NCBI GenBank assembly: GCA_944322925.1
Contig: CALUQM010000020.1
Coordinates: 1-39,066 of the forward strand
Origin: an uncultured Bacteroidales bacterium
GTDB lineage: Bacteria; Bacteroidota; Bacteroidia; Bacteroidales; UBA932
Direction of reading: 5' to 3'
Length of the DNA: 39,066 nucleotides
The position numbers and the translations under genes are program-made. The notes under the pieces were generated by a model. The model saw only the letters and a list, made by a program, of their open reading frames with translations. It searched no databases and was not told the DNA's origin. Shown piece by piece: positions 36,411-39,066 of the stretch. Every line of letters starts with the position of its first letter. The first letter of the stretch is position 1.

Positions 36411-38435
36411 TTATTCTGCAGCCAATACTTCAGAAGCAATCTCTGTCTCTTTCCAGAACGGAAACATCGAAATGCGCAGTTCCGTACTTCCATACGGTTC
36501 AAGAGTAATCATTTCCGGCTCAAGATGTCTCAATACGAAAATCATGGCTCCCCTGGCCGGCAAAGGCGGCGTCATCGGAGCATAAAAATCATCTCCGCCG
36601 ACTTCAACCTTATGGTAATGTTCTTTCCATGTCGGATCCTTGTATGCGGGAACCTTCAATTGCAACGGCTGGGGTTCCTGATTCCATGGATTCTCAGGCG
36701 AGACGATTTCATTGCGGACTACACTTATCAATGAATTGTCCGTTCCGTCTACTCCGAGTATATAATTCCAGTCCGACGCAGGAGTCATCCTGTATGATCT
36801 GAATGACGGACACTTGAATGCCGGATTTCCTATGTATTCCTTGATGACTTCAGCGTCAACAGGCAAAGCAAACAACAAAGGCCCGTAATTGACCGTCATG
36901 GATTCATACCCGTCCCAGTTCACGAACTCAGGTTTTTTCGGGAAATGCAGTTCTACTGTATCCCCTGTCTGCCATTCTCTGTTTATCCGGTAAAAAGTAC
37001 CGGAAGTGACGTCAGGCAAATCTTCTCCGTTGAGTCTGATTGCAGGAGACTCGCACCATCCCGGAATCCTGAGGTACAACGGGAAACGTACCTTATCACA
37101 TGAAACTCTCAATACTATATTGTCGGAATACGGATAAACCGAATCTTCTTGTATTAAAATACTCCTGTCACCTATGCGATGAGTCACGGAACCCGGACCG
37201 TATAATGCCTTGTACAAAGCCCCGTCTTCTCCTGTCAGCCACTGTGTACCGATGAATACCGGAAACATTCTTGTAACGTTTCCCGTACAGCAAGGCGGCT
37301 TGTGGGCCAGTCTGTATGCCAGCCTGCTGTCATCGTATGACAGGACATGACTTGAGTAGTCATCGCAAAAGACCTGATTAGGGCAGGAATAATACTGATG
37401 CGCATCGAAAGTTTTTGTTATAGCTCCCATTCCTGCATTGAAAAGAGCGCGTTCCATCCTGTCCGCCCATTCCGTCTCCTTCGTAACCTTCAGCATATAT
37501 GAACATGTCCACATGTAGTCTATAATATCGCAGGTCTCATGCGTATTCGTTGAACTTTTACCGGAAACCCCCTCTTCGCTGCTGTTTACTCCATCAGGGA
37601 GCATGTGGAATTCATCCAGATTTGCAAATCCGGCCCTCGCCTCATCCAGATATTTTTCTTCCCCAGTAAGTGTATACATGATTATGGGGAGCTTCAACAT
37701 TTCATTATACGTGACACCGTGGACTTCTTGTTTCCTGCCTCTGACGAAACCGCCCGACATGTCTTCCTTGAATGTACTTGATCCCGGGTTTTCATAAGCA
37801 TCTATTATCTTGTCGTACAGTTCCGCATTGCCTGTCTTGCCGTACAGCCATGCCATCGTCTCGATATTGCATAAATCGCGGCCGGACAATTTCGTCGTAT
37901 CATTCATATAATGTCTGGTCAGGGCATCGATAATCCTCCGGTCTCCGGTAACATCATAAAGAGCCGACCATGCCCTGAAAAAGACAGCATGAGGCCAGCG
38001 GATTCTTTCTTCACCGGACAGGATGTGCTCGATTATCCCGTTTTCCGAGACATTGTCAATTGTAGAATAAACGGCATCCTCGACTTTTTCAATCATTGAA
38101 GTATCCTTCAATATCAAACCGCATCTCAACACTCCGTCATTAAAATATCCGGACTGTTCATATGGAACCCATGAGCCGGTCACACCGCTCCTCGTCTTCT
38201 TCAAGAACGGTTCTGTCCCCCAGCCTCCCTGCGTAAACGGAAAAATCAGAGTATCGAGTTCCGATATAAAAGCCTTTTCCTGCTGCAACATCGTTTTCAG
38301 CCAGCCGTCAGCCTCTATGTCGGATAATCGTACATTGTTCAATACAGCATTGTCTCCTGCCGAACATGAGATGGAAACCGATGCCGCTGAAACGGCAACG
38401 GCTACCAACATGGATTTCACAGTCATTCTGTTCAT
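36411..38435 (-). CDS. DUF1680 / GH127-family glycosidase (copy 2)
   Basis: A 674-residue exported enzyme related to the gene at 31600-33552. The probable metal and nucleophile residues are Glu300 and Cys302 in HETCDIIDYMW and Cys382-Cys383 in PPCCTGNVTRMFP. The signal ends SISC (Cys24), a weak lipobox, so it may be a lipoprotein. It ends, like its paralog, in a YGSTELRISMFPFW segment. It is first in a two-gene operon with the disrupted esterase fusion and is preceded by copy B of the 75-bp promoter block, whose -7 element lies about 25 bp before the start. An ATG at 38426 is an alternative start. Two divergent copies suggest two linkages or two sugars, for example L-arabinofuranose and an anhydro-sugar; this is inference. 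Confidence 0.9.
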   Translation of the reverse strand: MNRMTVKSMLVAVAVSAASVSISCSAGDNAVLNNVRLSDIEADGWLKTMLQQEKAFISELDTLIFPFTQGGWGTEPFLKKTRSGVTGSWVPYEQSGYFNDGVLRCGLILKDTSMIEKVEDAVYSTIDNVSENGIIEHILSGEERIRWPHAVFFRAWSALYDVTGDRRIIDALTRHYMNDTTKLSGRDLCNIETMAWLYGKTGNAELYDKIIDAYENPGSSTFKEDMSGGFVRGRKQEVHGVTYNEMLKLPIIMYTLTGEEKYLDEARAGFANLDEFHMLPDGVNSSEEGVSGKSSTNTHETCDIIDYMWTCSYMLKVTKETEWADRMERALFNAGMGAITKTFDAHQYYSCPNQVFCDDYSSHVLSYDDSRLAYRLAHKPPCCTGNVTRMFPVFIGTQWLTGEDGALYKALYGPGSVTHRIGDRSILIQEDSVYPYSDNIVLRVSCDKVRFPLYLRIPGWCESPAIRLNGEDLPDVTSGTFYRINREWQTGDTVELHFPKKPEFVNWDGYESMTVNYGPLLFALPVDAEVIKEYIGNPAFKCPSFRSYRMTPASDWNYILGVDGTDNSLISVVRNEIVSPENPWNQEPQPLQLKVPAYKDPTWKEHYHKVEVGGDDFYAPMTPPLPARGAMIFVLRHLEPEMITLEPYGSTELRISMFPFWKETEIASEVLAAE

Positions 38436-38457
38436 GTCTTGTCTTTGTTTACTGCAG

Positions 38458-38532
38458 CAAATATATTCCGGCCTGTCATAATACTTTGTCAGTATTGTAC
38501 CAAAAATTATAACTTTTGTTTCCTGAAAAATT
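38458..38532 (-). promoter_or_regulatory. 75-bp promoter/operator block, copy B
   Basis: The sequence is 62/75 identical to 16069-16143. On the minus strand it ends in TATATTTGC (exact TAnnTTTGY, plus 38457-38465), placing transcription start about 15 nt before the DUF1680 start codon. The core dyad AATAC-n7-GTATT is kept, but the outer arms of the palindrome are less perfect than in copy A. Its left neighbour is the DUF1680 gene. Its right end overlaps the region just after the stop of the HTCS remnant. Confidence 0.65.
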
Positions 38533-38537
38533 TAAAG

Positions 38538-39066
38538 TCATTTCATCAGTTCTGACGGCAGAATACCGAAACGTTCCTTATACATTTTCGAAAAATATGA
38601 AGGGCTGTTGAATCCGACGGAATACAAAACCTGGGTTATGGTATAATGTCCGGTCAGCAGCATCTCCCTTGCCTTATCGAGTCTGATATTCCTGATAAAT
38701 GTTGACGCAGATGCTCCGGTCAACGCAGTCATTTTCCTGTGCAGCTGCGTCCGGCTTGTCCCAAGTTCATTGACCAGTTTGTCTATATCGAATTCACTGT
38801 CATCAATATTACCGATAACGATATTATATGCCTTGGCCAGGAACTCCTTTTCCTTTTCAGCCTTGAATTGTGCGATTTTTGCAGAATATGGCTCGTCCTG
38901 AAATCACGTTTTATCCTCGAACACAATTCAAGTCCGTCCATTCCGGGCATCATCACGTCGGATATGACAAGATCAGGTATTGTCTCAACGCACTGCTGTC
39001 CGGAGAAATTTTACCATAAAGTAGGTTGCTCGACAGAACCCGCCTCCGGAACACTAACGGGAGTTG
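38538..39066 (-). pseudogene. Remnant of a second HTCS regulator (receiver and AraC parts), partial
   Basis: The 3' end encodes a complete-looking AraC-type DNA-binding domain from about 38900 to 38538 ([20 protein letters not shown], then GHYTITQVLYSVGFNSPSYF). In a different frame, about 39010-38890, is a receiver fragment [19 protein letters not shown] with its phospho-acceptor Asp. The expected second half of the receiver, with the KPF lysine, is missing between the two. Further right, PVSVPEAGSVEQPTLW (39061-39014), the usual linker before an HTCS receiver, runs into a stop at 39011-39013, with the first 30 or so receiver residues missing. So two internal deletions disrupt the receiver, and the gene continues beyond the edge. 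This may be real decay or poor assembly near a contig end. Confidence 0.75.

Noticed and set aside
38458-38532. Mobile repeat or insertion-sequence end as explanation of the 75-bp duplicated block
   Set aside because: There are no flanking direct repeats or transposase, the block sits at promoter distance in one copy, and the bases kept include an exact -7 element and a central dyad.
1-39066. tRNA, rRNA, CRISPR arrays, prophage or transposase genes
   Set aside because: No cloverleaf-like segment, regular spaced repeat or recombinase motif was seen on either strand by reading; no dedicated search could be run.

Overview
The window is a stretch of a Bacteroidota (Bacteroidales-type) chromosome. 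This rests on a SusC/SusD pair, hybrid two-component (HTCS) regulators, Ser-type sulfatases, and several matches to the Bacteroides -7 promoter element TAnnTTTG. The genus cannot be decided from the sequence. No tRNA, rRNA, insertion sequence or CRISPR array was seen.

Left flank (about 1-4.8 kb): housekeeping genes. These are glutamate formimidoyltransferase (ftcD), a convergent pair of envelope-glycan genes (GT4 glycosyltransferase and an MOP-family flippase), and meso-diaminopimelate dehydrogenase (ddh). A long hairpin closes this block. Its base composition is visibly richer in G+C than most of what follows.

From about 4.86 kb to the right edge lies a large polysaccharide utilization locus (PUL) in alternating strand blocks. 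They are: (a) minus, a secreted protein of an unrecognised family with a probable barrel fold (4857-6854); (b) plus, HTCS sensor-regulator, GH2 beta-galactosidase-like enzyme and calcineurin-like phosphoesterase; (c) minus, one sulfatase; (d) plus, two sulfatases; (e) minus, SusC, SusD and a surface lipoprotein with FnIII-like repeats; (f) plus, GH36-like, GH3 and DUF1680/GH127 enzymes; (g) minus, a second DUF1680/GH127 enzyme and a paralog of the first unknown protein fused to an esterase domain but broken by a frameshift; (h) minus, the degenerate 3' part of a second HTCS running off the edge.

How it could work: SusC/SusD and the FnIII lipoprotein would bind and import a sulfated glycan. 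Three periplasmic or envelope sulfatases would remove sulfates, while GH2, GH36, GH3 and the two DUF1680 enzymes would trim galactose-, arabinose- or anhydrogalactose-type residues. The intact HTCS would sense a released oligosaccharide. The enzyme set suggests a sulfated galactan or arabinogalactan, but this is inference.

The points most worth attention are a paralogous pair of large secreted proteins of unknown family placed at the two ends of the locus, one fused to an esterase; a 75-bp promoter/operator block present in two copies 22 kb apart (62 of 75 bases identical, no gaps); and the decayed second HTCS beside one of those copies.
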